Of a DNA stretch of 64,000 nt, positions 10,481 to 21,869 are shown piece after piece (the stretch's first letter is position 1; the number at the start of each line of letters is the position of its first letter). This DNA comes from Pseudomaricurvus albidus (GTDB lineage: Bacteria > Pseudomonadota > Gammaproteobacteria > Pseudomonadales > Cellvibrionaceae). A model generated the notes under the pieces. The model made no database searches and was not told where the DNA came from. It worked only from the letters and a program-made list of their open reading frames with translations. Location: NCBI RefSeq assembly GCF_018863235.1, contig NZ_JAHKRS010000001.1, forward strand, positions 372,001-436,000, given 5' to 3'. Position numbers and translations under genes: made by a program.

Positions 10481-11695
10481 CTAGTGATGCGGCATTGGCA
10501 ATTCGGGCAAGGTTTCTGCCGTCATTAACAGACCTTTTTGGTAGTACTCGGTACTCAGCTCGTGCTCTCCCATATGCGCCAGCAGACGTGCCATCTCGGC
10601 ACAGGCTTCGGGGCTGCCCTGAATTTTCAGGCTGCTGTCGAAATAATCCCGGGCCTTGCCCCACAGTTTATTGCGCATGGACAAACGCCCCAGAGTTAAC
10701 ATCAGTGACGAGTTCCCCGGGCGCTCTTTCAACCAGCCTTCGGCCTTTAACAGTTGCCTGCTGGCATCGGCGTTTTTCAACAATCCGTAGCGCAACACCA
10801 GCTGATTGTCCCAGTCCGACTGCAAAGCCTTGCGCAACAGGGTTTCGGCTTCCGAAGCTTCGCCTTCGCGCTCAAGGATATCGACATACTCCAGCAGCAA
10901 ACCCGGCTTGCTCTTTAACGCCCTGGGTGTTTTCTGCCAGGCCGTGTGAACCGCTTCCAGTGGCATGTCCGCATTGCCGGCTTTTTGAATCAGTTTCCGA
11001 TAGAGCAATTCCGTCAGCTGATCCAGCTCTTCATCACTGAGCGTGCTCTGCTTGCGCAACTGGGGCAGAATTTTTTCCAACGCCTCCCAATCGTTTAACT
11101 GCACATACACCTGACGCAAAATATCCAGTACCACCGGATGCTTGGGGGATAACTTTCTCGCCCGCTCCAAGGTTGCCGCACAGGATTCGTATTTTTTCGC
11201 CAACAATTGAATACGTGCCTGTGCCAGCGCAACGGCCAGACCGGCATCAGGATCGGCCTTCTCGGCTTTTGCCAGCAGCTCGTTGGCCTGCTGTTGATCA
11301 CCCAGCTCATACGCACTGCGAGCAGCGGCCAGGTAATTCAACACCGGAGCCTGAGCGTTGGCGGCAGAGCGGTTGAGGCGTCGCAGCGCGGGGCGCCAGT
11401 CGCCCTCAATAAAGCTCAGCAAGCCGGAAGAGGTTTGTCTCTGTGCTCGCCGCTCGGATCCGATCAATACTCGATTGATCTGTGTACCGACACCGCGAAG
11501 ACCGCCGACAAACAGACGGTAGAACAACCAGCAGACAATCACTACCGCTGCCAGGCAGCCCAGCGCAAACCACACACTCATTTCAATCGAAGTGTCACCC
11601 ACCACAATCAACAGGTAACTGGATTTGTGCTCTGCCCATTGGTAAAACCAGGCGCCGCCCAACAGACAGATGACAAACAGAAAGAAGTATTTCAT
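10481..11695 (-). CDS. hemY: HemY, haem-biosynthesis-associated TPR membrane protein
   Basis: 404 aa. Two N-terminal membrane helices (about residues 3-20 and 42-65, the latter VWFALGCLAAVVIVCWLFYR) anchor a large domain of TPR-like helices, seen as repeated Ala/Leu helices such as ELGDQQQANELLAKAEKA and GEHELSTEYYQKGLL. The family is always found with hem genes; its exact role in haem synthesis is not settled. The start codon overlaps the hemX stop by 4 bp (ATGA), indicating translational coupling. It is the last gene of hemCDXY. Confidence 0.92.
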   Translation of the reverse strand: MKYFFLFVICLLGGAWFYQWAEHKSSYLLIVVGDTSIEMSVWFALGCLAAVVIVCWLFYRLFVGGLRGVGTQINRVLIGSERRAQRQTSSGLLSFIEGDWRPALRRLNRSAANAQAPVLNYLAAARSAYELGDQQQANELLAKAEKADPDAGLAVALAQARIQLLAKKYESCAATLERARKLSPKHPVVLDILRQVYVQLNDWEALEKILPQLRKQSTLSDEELDQLTELLYRKLIQKAGNADMPLEAVHTAWQKTPRALKSKPGLLLEYVDILEREGEASEAETLLRKALQSDWDNQLVLRYGLLKNADASRQLLKAEGWLKERPGNSSLMLTLGRLSMRNKLWGKARDYFDSSLKIQGSPEACAEMARLLAHMGEHELSTEYYQKGLLMTAETLPELPMPHH

Positions 11696-12954
11696 GGTTG
11701 CACGGCCTCTTCAGCCCCGGAAGCGGGCGCCTCTATCTGAGGACGACCGGCGTTCTCATTCAGCAAATGCAACTTGTCGATGTAATCCTGCAACGCCGAC
11801 AGCGACCCCGAAATGGAAGGCAATACAACCACCACGTCTTTCTCGCTCAATGCCTGCAATTGATCGCCAATCAACATCGCCTGTGGCTGATTGAAAAAAT
11901 ACTGTCGCAAGAGTTCTTCAGCCTGTTGCAGGCTTTGACGATAGATAGCGGTTTCTTCCCGCAGCATTGCCAATTGCGCCTGTTCCAGATTGAAGCGGAT
12001 GTTCTGACGCAGATAACGGGCACCATCCGGCGGTAACAGTGGTTGAAGCGGCTTATCATGATGACGGATCCGCACCTGGTGCTTCAATTTATCCATGGTG
12101 TTCCAGAAATGATCTTTCAGTCTGGTCCAGAAACTGGATGCCTTTAATCCGCCCTCAGAAGAGTCGTGCGGGATTACAGGTGCCTCGCCCTGATGAATAT
12201 CCTCAGGGACGCGAGGCAATTCCGGCAGTTGTTCGATCTTCTCGGCCAGTGCGGACAACTGCAGATACAAGCCACTGCGATCCACCGAGGGAGTCAATTT
12301 GAGCGTGGCAATATCGCGACTGAGTTTATCCCGCACCCCGAACAGTTCCGAATCATCCAGCTGGGCGAGAATATCATCCGCTGACTCGAGCAGTCCCAGT
12401 GCGCCGAGCGTTCCACGCTCCATCAACATGCGCTGATTGGCCAGACGCAACAGGTATTCAGCTTCGGCCAGTAACCAGTCATCGCGGGTGGTGGTGGACA
12501 GGCTTTTCAATCGGCGACTGTGCTGCTCGACCTGCTGTTCGACACTGTCCAGATGATTCGACCACTCGGTGACCTGCTGTTTCTGATGCAGATCCAGCTG
12601 GCCAATCTCTTTTTGGGTTTCAAACCACAGCTGTTCCTGCTTCTCGAGTTTCTGAGCCAGCTGCTGTTGCTGAATCATCTGCGCTTCCAGTTCATACCAG
12701 CCGAAATACGCCAGCGCCATACAGGCAAAAGCCAATAGCAACAGCAGAAAGAGCATCCAGCGCGGAACACGGGTTTTGCGCCCCTCTGTAGCGGGAGCAG
12801 TTTTGGTGGAGGATCCGGAGGCATCAGATAAAGTGGGCGATTCCACCGGAGTCGACGACGACACCTTGCCGGTTTCGGCAGAGACACTGGCCGGTTGTTT
12901 AGAAGCCTTGTCGGATTGACCCGCAGATGATTCGTCTTTTTTATCCTTGGACAT
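11692..12954 (-). CDS. hemX: HemX, uroporphyrinogen-III C-methyltransferase-like membrane protein
   Basis: 420 aa. The N-terminal 65 residues are low-complexity (Ser/Thr/Lys/Glu, including ASVSAETGKVSSSTP). One membrane helix follows at about residues 66-86 (WMLFLLLLLAFACMALAYFG), then a long coiled coil (MIQQQQLAQKLEKQEQLW) and a helical periplasmic domain containing WLLAEAEYLLRLANQR, the family hallmark. Despite the family name, no methyltransferase motif is visible. It lies between hemD (28 bp upstream) and hemY (4-bp overlap). Confidence 0.92.
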   Translation of the reverse strand: MSKDKKDESSAGQSDKASKQPASVSAETGKVSSSTPVESPTLSDASGSSTKTAPATEGRKTRVPRWMLFLLLLLAFACMALAYFGWYELEAQMIQQQQLAQKLEKQEQLWFETQKEIGQLDLHQKQQVTEWSNHLDSVEQQVEQHSRRLKSLSTTTRDDWLLAEAEYLLRLANQRMLMERGTLGALGLLESADDILAQLDDSELFGVRDKLSRDIATLKLTPSVDRSGLYLQLSALAEKIEQLPELPRVPEDIHQGEAPVIPHDSSEGGLKASSFWTRLKDHFWNTMDKLKHQVRIRHHDKPLQPLLPPDGARYLRQNIRFNLEQAQLAMLREETAIYRQSLQQAEELLRQYFFNQPQAMLIGDQLQALSEKDVVVVLPSISGSLSALQDYIDKLHLLNENAGRPQIEAPASGAEEAVQP

Positions 12955-12982
12955 AACGTGTTCCGTCGTTATTAATAAGTGT

Positions 12983-13780
12983 TTAACGCTGGGCCGCAGC
13001 AGACCGCCAGTTCAACAGCGTTTCCAGCATACAGGCATCCGATGCATTCTCGGCCATAACAATGTTGGTAAAGCCCGATTCTCGAGCCTGCGCTGCCACA
13101 CGCTCGCCCGGCACCAATAAGGTTAGTTGTTTCCACTGGGTTTGGCCGCTGCGCTCTGTGATCGCCTGCCAGTGTTTCAGAGTTTCCCCGCTGTGCACCG
13201 TCACCAGATCCGTGGCCTGCCCCCACTGGTGAGTGCTCAGGGTTTCCACAACCCCTTCGGAGAGAAAGCGCCGCTCATAGAGTTCACAATAGTCTACAAC
13301 CGCGCCTCGTTCCTTTAACACTTCGCCCAGCAAAGGACGCCCACCGCAACCGCGGAAAATGACCACCCGCTGGTGACTGAGATCCTGCAGCTCCGGCAAC
13401 GCCAGCAGCGCCTCGGAATTCATGGTTCCACCGGCGGCTGTCACCGGGTATCCCGCCCGCTGCAGACACTGGGCGGTGGCACTGCCAACGGCGTAAAATT
13501 TGAGCCCGATGGGCATTTGCGGCCAGTACTGTTCCAGCCAGTCCAGCCCGTAATACGCTGCGTTCTGACTGACAAAAATGCCGTGCTGGTAAAGGCTGGC
13601 GTCCATCACAATATTCTTGATGGCTTGATACGCTTTCGCCCGGGACGCGTCGATGGGAACGATCGCCATCAGGGGCGTGCGCAGGGTACTGGCGCCTGAA
13701 TTTTCCAACAGTTGCTGCCAGTTACCCGCCTGTGCCTCGGGTCGGGTGATCAACACCCGCAATCCCTGCAATGGAGTCAT
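12983..13780 (-). CDS. hemD: Uroporphyrinogen-III synthase
   Basis: 265 aa; closes hydroxymethylbilane to uroporphyrinogen III in tetrapyrrole synthesis. The N-terminus MTPLQGLRVLITRPEAQA carries the family's ITRP motif. The frame is open further upstream into hemC, but the start at 13780 has a GGAG site and lies 4 bp after the hemC stop, so hemC and hemD are tightly coupled. Conserved YAVGSATAQCLQRAGY and LVTVHSGETLKHW are present. The sequence is otherwise poorly conserved, as is normal for HemD. Confidence 0.94.
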   Translation of the reverse strand: MTPLQGLRVLITRPEAQAGNWQQLLENSGASTLRTPLMAIVPIDASRAKAYQAIKNIVMDASLYQHGIFVSQNAAYYGLDWLEQYWPQMPIGLKFYAVGSATAQCLQRAGYPVTAAGGTMNSEALLALPELQDLSHQRVVIFRGCGGRPLLGEVLKERGAVVDYCELYERRFLSEGVVETLSTHQWGQATDLVTVHSGETLKHWQAITERSGQTQWKQLTLLVPGERVAAQARESGFTNIVMAENASDACMLETLLNWRSAAAQR

Positions 13781-13784
13781 GGAC

Positions 13785-14780
13785 TCAGGCTCCGTCGCCA
13801 CCGGTTTCTCCCGTGCGATCCCCGGCGTTCTCTTCACCGTAAACGGCTTTCAGAATGTCACCGGCTCCGGCGTCCAGCAGCCGCTCGGCCAGCTGTATGC
13901 CCAGAGCCTCGGCATCGTGAACCGATCCCCGGATTTCATCCTCCAGCATCACCGAGCCGTCCGGATTGCCCACCAGACCGCGCAACCACAACTGGTCGTC
14001 CCCCTCATGCAGGGCAAAACAGCCGATGGGCACCTGACAACCGCCTTCAAGACGGCGATTCATGGCGCGTTCGGCAGTGACGGTTTCGGCGGTGCTGGAA
14101 CAGTGTAAGGGCTTGAGCAGCTCGACAATGCGATCGTCCTGCAGCCGGGTCTCGATACCCACGGCCCCCTGGCCACCCGCGGGCAGGCAGAACTCCGGAG
14201 CTATGTACTCACGGATACGGTCTTCCATCTCCAGGCGCAACAAACCGGCACTGGCCAGAATTATGGCGTCATACTCACCATCATCCAGCTTTTTCAATCG
14301 GGTATTGACGTTGCCTCTCAGGAATTTCACCGTCAGGTCCGGGCGCTTGGCCAGCACCTGGCACTGGCGTCTCAGGCTCGAGGTCCCCACCACGCTGCCG
14401 GCCGGCAGATCGGCCAGGGTGTCAAAGTGATTGGAAACAAAAGCGTCACGCGGGTCTTCGCGTGGACAGATTACCGCCAGACCCAGCCCCTCCGGGAACT
14501 CCATTGGCACGTCTTTCATGGAGTGCACGGCAATATCGGCATCGTCATTGATCAGCGCATGTTCCAGCTCTTTCACAAACAAGCCCTTGCCGCCCACCTT
14601 CGCCAGTGGCACGTCCAGGATCTTGTCGCCGCGACTGACCATGGGCACCAGCTCGACGGTGAGTCCCGGGTGATGGGCTTCCAGCTCCGCCTTCACATAT
14701 TCCGCCTGCCACAGCGCCAGAGCACTTTTACGGGTGGCGATACGCAGGGTTTCGGTACCGGATTGCGGAGTATCGGACAT
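13785..14780 (-). CDS. hemC: Porphobilinogen deaminase (hydroxymethylbilane synthase)
   Basis: 331 aa; polymerises four porphobilinogens to hydroxymethylbilane. The N-terminus after the chosen start is [19 protein letters not shown], and the rest of the motif is [10 protein letters not shown]. The substrate-binding motif is [13 protein letters not shown], and the dipyrromethane cofactor Cys lies in [12 protein letters not shown]. The frame could begin 30 codons earlier (14870), but the AGAGAG site and homology favour 14780. First gene of hemCDXY, as in Pseudomonas, next to algR. Confidence 0.97.
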   Translation of the reverse strand: MSDTPQSGTETLRIATRKSALALWQAEYVKAELEAHHPGLTVELVPMVSRGDKILDVPLAKVGGKGLFVKELEHALINDDADIAVHSMKDVPMEFPEGLGLAVICPREDPRDAFVSNHFDTLADLPAGSVVGTSSLRRQCQVLAKRPDLTVKFLRGNVNTRLKKLDDGEYDAIILASAGLLRLEMEDRIREYIAPEFCLPAGGQGAVGIETRLQDDRIVELLKPLHCSSTAETVTAERAMNRRLEGGCQVPIGCFALHEGDDQLWLRGLVGNPDGSVMLEDEIRGSVHDAEALGIQLAERLLDAGAGDILKAVYGEENAGDRTGETGGDGA

Positions 14781-14905
14781 GGGCTCTCTCTTTCTCTGTA
14801 ATTTGGGTGGTAAACAGGTCGTAACTGGACGCGATGATAGCAAAGCTGGTCTTTTACTGCTTGTTTTCAAACACAGAACCGGTTTTCCGATGCAGGCGGC
14901 ACCCT

Positions 14906-15655
14906 TTATAAACGACTGAGCAGATCGCGCAGGTGACCGGCATGACGGCGGCTGACCACCGGGCGCAGATCCGTGCCCTGCAAGCGCAATTCAAACTGGC
15001 CCGTGGGGCTTCTCTCCATGGCTTCGACCCGCACCAGCGGCACCAGCGCATTGCGGTGGATTCGCACAAAGCGATCACCGAATTCGCTCTCCAGCTCTTT
15101 GAGGGTGTCATCAATCAGCGTCTCGCCGCCCTCGTGGTAAACCGTGACGTATTTTTGATCCGCTGCGAAGTAAAACACCTTGTCCACGGCGATCAACTCC
15201 ACGCCACGTCGGGTACGGGCGCTGATGTGGCTGCGGCCATTCACTGACGCATCTGCCCTGCTGGCGGAAGCGGACGTCAGCTTCTGCCTTTGAGCACGGT
15301 TGAGACGCTGAGCCTTGTCCAGTGCCTGCAACAGCTTGTCCTTGCGCACTGGCTTGAGCAGGTAGTCCTGGGCATTCACCGCAAACGCATCCAGCGCGTG
15401 CTGATCAAAGGCGGTACAGAAAATCACCGCCGGCGGATCGTCCAGTGCGGTCATTAGTCGGGCCGCCTGCAGGCCATTGTCACCGGGCATATGGATATCG
15501 AGCAGCACCAAATCCGGATCCAGCTGATGTACAGCGGTGAGCGCCTCTTCGCTGTTGGCAGCCTCACCCACCACCCGGTAGTCCGTCTCTTCGCTGAGCA
15601 TGCGCTGCAGGCGATCCCGCGCCAGAGGTTCGTCATCGACAATAATGATGTCCAT
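14906..15655 (-). CDS. algR: AlgR-type LytTR response regulator
   Basis: 249 aa. Receiver domain (residues 1-120) with [11 protein letters not shown], phospho-acceptor Asp53 in LLDIHMPG and Lys in [11 protein letters not shown]; LytTR DNA-binding domain at about residues 145-245 ([28 protein letters not shown]). In Pseudomonas AlgR controls alginate, twitching and virulence genes. Downstream of its partner kinase gene with a 44-bp gap, so the two are co-transcribed; hemC follows on the same strand. Which genes it controls here cannot be told from the window. Confidence 0.95.
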   Translation of the reverse strand: MDIIIVDDEPLARDRLQRMLSEETDYRVVGEAANSEEALTAVHQLDPDLVLLDIHMPGDNGLQAARLMTALDDPPAVIFCTAFDQHALDAFAVNAQDYLLKPVRKDKLLQALDKAQRLNRAQRQKLTSASASRADASVNGRSHISARTRRGVELIAVDKVFYFAADQKYVTVYHEGGETLIDDTLKELESEFGDRFVRIHRNALVPLVRVEAMERSPTGQFELRLQGTDLRPVVSRRHAGHLRDLLSRL

Positions 15656-15699
15656 AAATCAGTCCGTTCTTACCTGTAACCGTGGGCCTCGCATCCGCT

Positions 15700-16791
15700 T
15701 CACGCACCACCGCCATTGCAGGGATAACGGAGACGGGCGATAAATCGCGCGGGCTGCTCATCGGTCGCGGGTTCGGTGATGACGCTGAAATCAGACGCCA
15801 GTCCGAAATGCGCCTGCAACCGGTGATCAATATTGCCCAGTGCCATTTGATTGCCGTTGCCCGAGCTTTCAACAACCCCCACTGGGTTGGCAATCTGAAT
15901 GTTTACCCTGCCATCGTCCAGTGAAATATCAATAGTCACCAGACCTCCACCGGCCAGAGACTGGATGCCATGCTGAATGGCGTTTTCCAACAGCGGCTGC
16001 AGCAGCAGACTGGGGACAGGACAGGGAGACTGACCACTCTCGATAGCAGTATCGACCCGCCACTGCACTTGCAAGCGATCCCCCAGCCGGATCTGTTCAA
16101 TGTCCATATACTGGCGACACAGATCGAGCTCTTCCCGCAGAGGAACCAGCCCGGGCTCCGCCAGACTGGCGCGAAACAGGCAGGAGAGATCTTCAACCAT
16201 CCGCTCGGCCTTGTCTGGCTGGGTGGCGATCAGACTGGCAATGCTGTTCATGCTGTTAAACAGGAAATGGGGATGGATACGTGACTGCAGGGCCTGAATT
16301 CGCGCCCGCAGCTCCGCTTTCTGCTGATTGCTCCACTGCTGCTGGACGTACAGGTAGCGCAACACGATGCCGGCAAAGATCGCCGACAGGATCAAATTAC
16401 CCAGCAAGATCGGGCCATCTTCTTCCTGCCAGCCATCCATGCCCCAAACCCCCAGCAGGGAGCAAACCAGAGTCACCCCCAGCACCAGCAGATAACACAC
16501 ACTGCCGGCCACCCAGGGGGGCAGGCGGGAGAGGCGAAAACGCAGCGGGCACAACAGCGCCGCACTCAGCAACACGATCCATTGCACCAGAAACGAACGA
16601 AACCCCAGCCCCTCCCAGTCGAACCCCGCCAGGCCGGAATCCGCCAGCGTCAGGGCCAGCGCCAGCAGCTCACCGAGCATGACCAGCAGAAACACCGCCT
16701 GCAGGGTACACATATCCGGCAAAAACGGTGGTGTGTCTGACTCCAGCGAATCGACCTCAACCTCAACCCCGGTAGCGGGAGAATCTTGCAT
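15700..16791 (-). CDS. algZ: AlgZ/FimS-type sensor histidine kinase
   Basis: 363 aa. Four to five hydrophobic segments occupy about residues 28-150. The His_kinase (LytS-type) domain has the phospho-accepting region SRIHPHFLFNSMNSIASL, and a compact HATPase ends the protein (VPSLLLQPLLENAIQHG, then ISLDDGRVNIQIAN). It is the partner of AlgR directly downstream. The divergent argH starts 161 bp away, which is the arrangement known from Pseudomonas. The signal is unknown. Confidence 0.94.
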   Translation of the reverse strand: MQDSPATGVEVEVDSLESDTPPFLPDMCTLQAVFLLVMLGELLALALTLADSGLAGFDWEGLGFRSFLVQWIVLLSAALLCPLRFRLSRLPPWVAGSVCYLLVLGVTLVCSLLGVWGMDGWQEEDGPILLGNLILSAIFAGIVLRYLYVQQQWSNQQKAELRARIQALQSRIHPHFLFNSMNSIASLIATQPDKAERMVEDLSCLFRASLAEPGLVPLREELDLCRQYMDIEQIRLGDRLQVQWRVDTAIESGQSPCPVPSLLLQPLLENAIQHGIQSLAGGGLVTIDISLDDGRVNIQIANPVGVVESSGNGNQMALGNIDHRLQAHFGLASDFSVITEPATDEQPARFIARLRYPCNGGGA

Positions 16792-16820
16792 ACAGAAGCC
16801 TATTTATTATCGAACTGGGC

Positions 16821-16826
16821 TATAAT
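16821..16826 (+). promoter_or_regulatory. Possible -10 hexamer for argH
   Basis: A perfect TATAAT lies in the algZ-argH divergent region, 126 bp before argH. No good -35 lies at 16-18 bp upstream, so the call is tentative. Confidence 0.35.
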
Positions 16827-16952
16827 AGCGGCCTTTTAGCCTTGGATGTAAGCGTCAGCAACAGTCTGGCAAGCGCCTGTGATGTGGAACACAGCGCCAT
16901 CTTCACCTTCAGGCAGCATTAATCTCCATCCACAATATGACGAGAATGATTT

Positions 16953-18353
16953 ATGAGCCAGGACGATAAGACCAATCAACAGTGGGGCGGTCGCTTTAAC
17001 GAGCCCACGGATGCCTTTGTACAGCGCTTTACAGCTTCCATCCAGTTTGATCAGCGCCTTTATCGTCACGATATTCAGGGCTCCATTGCTCACGCAACCA
17101 TGCTGGAGACCGCCGGCGTCCTGACCGCTGAAGAGCGCGACGCCATCATTGACGGCCTGAAAGAAGTGCAGGCCAACATCGAGTCCGGCAAGCAGGAGTG
17201 GTCGATTCCACTGGAAGACGTGCACATGAACGTCGAATCCGCGCTCACCGACAAGATCGGCATCACCGGCAAAAAACTGCACACGGGCCGCTCGCGCAAC
17301 GATCAGGTGGCCACCGATATCCGCCTTTGGCTGCGCGACGAAATAGACGCCATTGCCACCGAGCTGACCCGCCTGCAAAATGGCATGATCGGTCTGGCCG
17401 AAAAAGAAGCCGACACCATCATGCCGGGCTTTACCCACTTGCAAACCGCCCAGCCAGTCACCTTTGGTCACCACCTGCTGGCCTGGAACGAAATGCTGGA
17501 GCGGGACTTCGGCCGTCTGATGGATTGCCGCAAGCGTCTCAATCAATCGCCTCTGGGTGCAGCAGCACTGGCCGGCACCACCTACCCCATCGATCGCAAC
17601 CTGACCGCTTCGCTGCTGGGCTTTGACCAGCCTACCCGCAACAGCCTCGATTCGGTCTCCGACCGCGACTTTGCCATTGAATTCTGTGCCTTCTCCAGCC
17701 TGCTGCTGACGCACATGTCGCGCATGTCCGAAGAGCTGATTCTGTGGACCTCTGCCCAGTTTAACTTTATCAACCTGCCCGACCGTTTCTGCACCGGCTC
17801 GTCCATCATGCCGCAGAAGAAAAACCCCGACGTACCCGAGCTGGTGCGCGGCAAAACCGGGCGTGTCACCGGTCACCTGATCAGCCTGCTGACACTGATG
17901 AAATCCCAGCCGCTGGCCTACAACAAGGACAACCAGGAAGACAAAGAGCCCCTGTTCGACGCCGTGGATACCGTCAAAGACTGCCTGCGCGCCTTTGCGG
18001 ACATGATCCCTGCCATCGAGTCCAAGAAAGACAGCATGCTGGAAGCGGCCAAGCGCGGTTTCTCCACCGCCACCGATCTGGCCGACTACCTGGTGCGCAA
18101 GGGCGTTGCCTTCCGCGACGCCCATGAGATCGTCGGCAAGTCTGTCGCTTACGGCATCGCCGAAAACAAAGACCTGTCCGAGATGAGCCTCGAAGAATTG
18201 CAGCAGTTCTCCGACACCATCACCGCTGACGTGTTTGATGTACTGACTCTCGAAGGCTCGGTGGCTGCTCGCAACCATATCGGCGGCACCGCTCCCAACC
18301 AGGTACGTGCCGCAGCCAAAGCGGCTTTGCAACTGATCTCCAGCCGGAATTAA
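16953..18353 (+). CDS. argH: Argininosuccinate lyase
   Basis: 466 aa; splits argininosuccinate into arginine and fumarate, the last step of arginine synthesis. The start region [14 protein letters not shown], the substrate-binding [27 protein letters not shown] and the fumarase-superfamily signature [12 protein letters not shown] with catalytic Ser are all present. The length is normal. It is divergent from algZ-algR, as in Pseudomonas. No intrinsic terminator with a T-tract is visible after it. Confidence 0.98.
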   Translation: MSQDDKTNQQWGGRFNEPTDAFVQRFTASIQFDQRLYRHDIQGSIAHATMLETAGVLTAEERDAIIDGLKEVQANIESGKQEWSIPLEDVHMNVESALTDKIGITGKKLHTGRSRNDQVATDIRLWLRDEIDAIATELTRLQNGMIGLAEKEADTIMPGFTHLQTAQPVTFGHHLLAWNEMLERDFGRLMDCRKRLNQSPLGAAALAGTTYPIDRNLTASLLGFDQPTRNSLDSVSDRDFAIEFCAFSSLLLTHMSRMSEELILWTSAQFNFINLPDRFCTGSSIMPQKKNPDVPELVRGKTGRVTGHLISLLTLMKSQPLAYNKDNQEDKEPLFDAVDTVKDCLRAFADMIPAIESKKDSMLEAAKRGFSTATDLADYLVRKGVAFRDAHEIVGKSVAYGIAENKDLSEMSLEELQQFSDTITADVFDVLTLEGSVAARNHIGGTAPNQVRAAAKAALQLISSRN

Positions 18354-18685
18354 TCCGCGCCAGCCCCTTCTGAATTTTCAGGCCTGTGGTTGAAAATCGA
18401 GGCAGTATGCCTTCGGTTTTTGACCACTGTGTCTGAAAAAGCATGCGAACTCATCGCATAAAGCCACCTTTGGCTGCCAAAATCCTCGATATTGTCAAAG
18501 TTTGACGACTAAACCCGGCTTGACGGGCTGGCGTCGGGCGCCTTCTCCGCTAAACTTAGCCACACATCACTGCATTATTGAAGACACATCCGCCCAGCTT
18601 GATGACGGGAAGTGAAACGCTGGCGGGTACTTAAAGACCTACGGTATCGGGCACTGGCACCGGATCAACAAGCGGCTTTTCATTT
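18354..18685. other. Intergenic region between argH and the hybrid kinase gene
   Basis: 332 bp. It contains a short inverted repeat TTTTCA/TGAAAA around 18376-18397. No promoter, RNA or gene was recognised. Confidence 0.3.
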
Positions 18686-21600
18686 ATGGCGACACACGGA
18701 AACAGTCAAGAAGAACTGCTGGCGCGCATTCAGGAGCTGGAAGCTCAGGTGAGTGAATACCAGCGTGTCGAAAGGGGACGCCTGGAACAGGATGAGGTCA
18801 ATTTTTCCAGCATTCTGCAGCAAACCTCCCGAACAGCCTGTTTCAGCTGGTACAACGATGGCCGGGGCATTGTGTACAGTGAACGCTCCGCCGAGGTGCT
18901 GGGTTATCCACCACAGCCTTCCAATCGCGACTTTATCCGCGAACACATCGTTGAATCCGACCGCCAGCGCATCCATGACAACTTTAAGCGCTGCATTGCT
19001 GAGGGTCAGGATTACGAAACGGAACTGCAGGCGCTGGCCTATGCAGAACCGGAATCTGCCGAGCTGGTACCCCGCTGGTTTCAACTGCGCGTCAAAGTCA
19101 TCGCCCGCACCCCCAAAGGACAGGCAAGCCATATCATTGGCACCGTCACCGACATCGACAAGGTCAAACGCGAGCAGCTAAAACAGGCTGAACTTGCCCA
19201 AACTGAAAACTGGTTGCGCCAAACCCTGCGCCATCTGCTGGAAGATGACAGCTGGCACAATATTGAGCTGGCTCTGAAGGGGTTGGCAGAGCATTTCCAG
19301 ATAGATCGCTGCACGTTGCGCTGGCTTGACCCCAAAACCGAACAGATGTCGACCATCAGCCACTGGTCGGTATTTCCCGATGAACAGCATGACGATCCCG
19401 TTGCCAATCAGCCTTTTCGTCAATTTCCCATCCTGCTGAAACGGCTCAGCAATCGCCGTCCTCTGGTGCTCGACAGTGAAGGGCTTGCCTCACTGGATGC
19501 TCCTATTGCGTCGACGTTCCTCAAGTACAAAGTCGGCTCTGCAGTACTGATTCCGATCTTTTACCAGGATCATCTGGATGGCATGCTGACCCTGCCCTCG
19601 GACCACAAGGACAAGGTCTGGCCGGAACGGACACTGGAAGCCGCAGTCATTATCGCCGACGCCATTGCCCGCGCCGTCAGCCGCAACCGCATCACCCGTG
19701 AGCTGAAAGAAAGCGATCAACGCTACGCCTTTGCCCTCAAGGCCTCCAAAGACGGTCTTTGGGATTACCACCTGAAAGACAACCAATTATTTATCAGCCC
19801 CAGCTACCTGCACATGCTGGGCTACGAAGAAGGGGATCTGACGCCCTCCGTGCGCACCTTTCTAAAAGAGATGATCTACCCCGATGATATCCCGTACATG
19901 CAGAACGTGTTTGAAGAGGCCTTAAAATCCCCCCAAAAGCCCGTGCAGTCTGAATACCGCATGCGGCACAAGGACGGACACATTATCTGGGTTTATTCCC
20001 GGGCCATGTTTGTGGAGTTTGACGAACAGGGCTCACCCTTGCGGGCCGTTGGCGTCAACGCCGACATCACCCAGTTTAAACAGGCACAGGCCGAGTTGCG
20101 TCAGGCCCAGATGGAAGCCATCAGCGCCAACCAGACCAAAACTGAATTTCTCACCCGCATGAGCCACGAAATTCGCACCCCCATGAACGCCATCATTGGC
20201 ATGGGGCATCTGCTGCAAGACACAAACCTCGACAGCGAGCAGAAAAGCTATCTCGGCAGTATCAACACGTCGGCCCGCAGCCTGCTGCACACCATCGACG
20301 AGATTCTGGATTTCTCCAAACTGGAATCCGGCACCTATCTGCTCGAAAACCGGCACATCGATCTGGAACACCTCTACGAGCGCCTGGCTCAGACCCACAC
20401 CGCCCTCGCAGAGTCCAAAGGCATCGAAATTATCTTTGACACCGATCCTTCAGTGCCGCGCTTCGTCAAAGGCGATGCCCGGCGGCTGCAGCAGATTCTT
20501 AACCACCTGCTGGATAATGCGATTAAATTTACCGAACAGGGCGATGTGACGCTTAAAGTTCGCAAGAAAACTCAACATACCAAAGGGGTAGAACTGGAAT
20601 TTACCATCACCGACAGCGGCATTGGCATTGCCCAGGATGACCTGCATTCCATGTTTACGCCTTTTACCCAGGCCGACAGCTCCACCTCCCGCCGCGTTGG
20701 CGGCACAGGTCTGGGATTGACCATTTGTCATTACCTGATCGAGCAGATGGGCGGCGAACTGACCGCCACCAGTGAAGAGGGGGTCGGCAGCTGCTTTAGT
20801 TTTTCAGTGCACTTTGAACGCAGCCAGGTGGGAGAACAGCCCATCCGCCCACAACCTGAGCGCTATCACAACCTGCGCACACTGATTGTCGACGATCATC
20901 CCAGCGCCCTGAAAATTCTGGAAAATACCTCGCACACCTTGCGACTACAGGTGGATACCGCCAGCAATGCCACCGACGCCATCAGTAAAATCCGACAGGC
21001 CGATCAGAACGGCAAGCCCTACGAGCTGGTACTGATTGACTTCAATATGCCAGACATCAATGGCGTGCAGGCCTGCAACCTGATCGAGAAAACACCGGAC
21101 ATTCTGCAAAAACCCAAGATGCTGCTGATTTCCAGTTACAGCCAGCAGGATATTGCCGGTCAGTATTCTCTGGAAAATACCCACGGCTTTATCAATAAAC
21201 CCGCCACACCTTCACGCATTTTCGATGCGATTGCCCAGGCTTTCGGCGAAGATCTGTTCGAGCAACCGCCAGAGCTAAGCGCTGACGAAACTGACCAGCG
21301 GCTCTGTGGCGCGCACGTGCTGCTCGCCGAAGACAATCTGGTCAACCAGAAGGTGGCCATCGGCATCCTGAAAAAGAAAGGTATCTCGGTTACGGTGGCG
21401 AATAACGGACAGGAAGCCCTCGATCTTATCAACAGCCATAAACCCGGCACTTTCAACGCCATTCTGATGGACATGGAGATGCCTGAAGTCGACGGCTACG
21501 AAGCCACGCGACGCATTCGCACAGGTCAATGCTGCGCCGAAATCCCCATCATTGCCATGACCGCCCACGCCCTTCAGGGCGATCGCGAGCGCTGCCTGGA

Positions 21601-21694
21601 AAGTGGCATGGACGACTACATTACCAAGCCCGTGGACCCGCCGTTGCTCTACCAGACACTGGCGCAATACCTGCCGCAAAAAATGCCCCTGTAA
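18686..21694 (+). CDS. Hybrid sensor histidine kinase PAS-GAF-PAS-HK-REC-REC
   Basis: 1002 aa with no membrane helix, so probably a cytosolic sensor. A short N-terminal coiled coil ([16 protein letters not shown]) leads into a PAS-like domain (about 30-165), a GAF domain (about 180-330), a PAS/PAC domain (about 340-475, ending [15 protein letters not shown]), HisKA with phospho-acceptor His494 in [15 protein letters not shown], and HATPase_c ([26 protein letters not shown]). REC1 (about 730-845, [22 protein letters not shown]) and REC2 (about 873-993, [29 protein letters not shown]) follow. There is no adjacent response-regulator gene, so output is unknown. The last two domains resemble those of the truncated kinase at the window start. 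Confidence 0.93.
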   Translation: MATHGNSQEELLARIQELEAQVSEYQRVERGRLEQDEVNFSSILQQTSRTACFSWYNDGRGIVYSERSAEVLGYPPQPSNRDFIREHIVESDRQRIHDNFKRCIAEGQDYETELQALAYAEPESAELVPRWFQLRVKVIARTPKGQASHIIGTVTDIDKVKREQLKQAELAQTENWLRQTLRHLLEDDSWHNIELALKGLAEHFQIDRCTLRWLDPKTEQMSTISHWSVFPDEQHDDPVANQPFRQFPILLKRLSNRRPLVLDSEGLASLDAPIASTFLKYKVGSAVLIPIFYQDHLDGMLTLPSDHKDKVWPERTLEAAVIIADAIARAVSRNRITRELKESDQRYAFALKASKDGLWDYHLKDNQLFISPSYLHMLGYEEGDLTPSVRTFLKEMIYPDDIPYMQNVFEEALKSPQKPVQSEYRMRHKDGHIIWVYSRAMFVEFDEQGSPLRAVGVNADITQFKQAQAELRQAQMEAISANQTKTEFLTRMSHEIRTPMNAIIGMGHLLQDTNLDSEQKSYLGSINTSARSLLHTIDEILDFSKLESGTYLLENRHIDLEHLYERLAQTHTALAESKGIEIIFDTDPSVPRFVKGDARRLQQILNHLLDNAIKFTEQGDVTLKVRKKTQHTKGVELEFTITDSGIGIAQDDLHSMFTPFTQADSSTSRRVGGTGLGLTICHYLIEQMGGELTATSEEGVGSCFSFSVHFERSQVGEQPIRPQPERYHNLRTLIVDDHPSALKILENTSHTLRLQVDTASNATDAISKIRQADQNGKPYELVLIDFNMPDINGVQACNLIEKTPDILQKPKMLLISSYSQQDIAGQYSLENTHGFINKPATPSRIFDAIAQAFGEDLFEQPPELSADETDQRLCGAHVLLAEDNLVNQKVAIGILKKKGISVTVANNGQEALDLINSHKPGTFNAILMDMEMPEVDGYEATRRIRTGQCCAEIPIIAMTAHALQGDRERCLESGMDDYITKPVDPPLLYQTLAQYLPQKMPL

Positions 21695-21700
21695 TTGCCC

Positions 21701-21744
21701 CGGTTAAGCCCCGTTTCGTGAAACACCGGAACGGGGCTTAACCG
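21701..21744 (+). terminator. Long perfect hairpin after the hybrid kinase gene
   Basis: 15-bp perfect stem CGGTTAAGCCCCGTT / AACGGGGCTTAACCG around a 14-base loop, 6 bases after the stop codon. There is no T-tract. Position suggests a transcript 3' end or a stabilising structure. Confidence 0.5.
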
Positions 21745-21869
21745 CTGGCACGCCTGCACCAACCACCGGTATACTATCCGGCTTATTTATCCGTTTTTAG
21801 TGAAAATTTCCCCCTGAAAACGAACCTGGACCAAAACACGCCTGTAAAACGACGGGCTCCGGAGACCCA

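Noticed and set aside
16836-18332. 498-codon antisense open frame across argH
   Set aside because: It is exactly antisense to a well-conserved enzyme and arises from its codon pattern; low-complexity translation.
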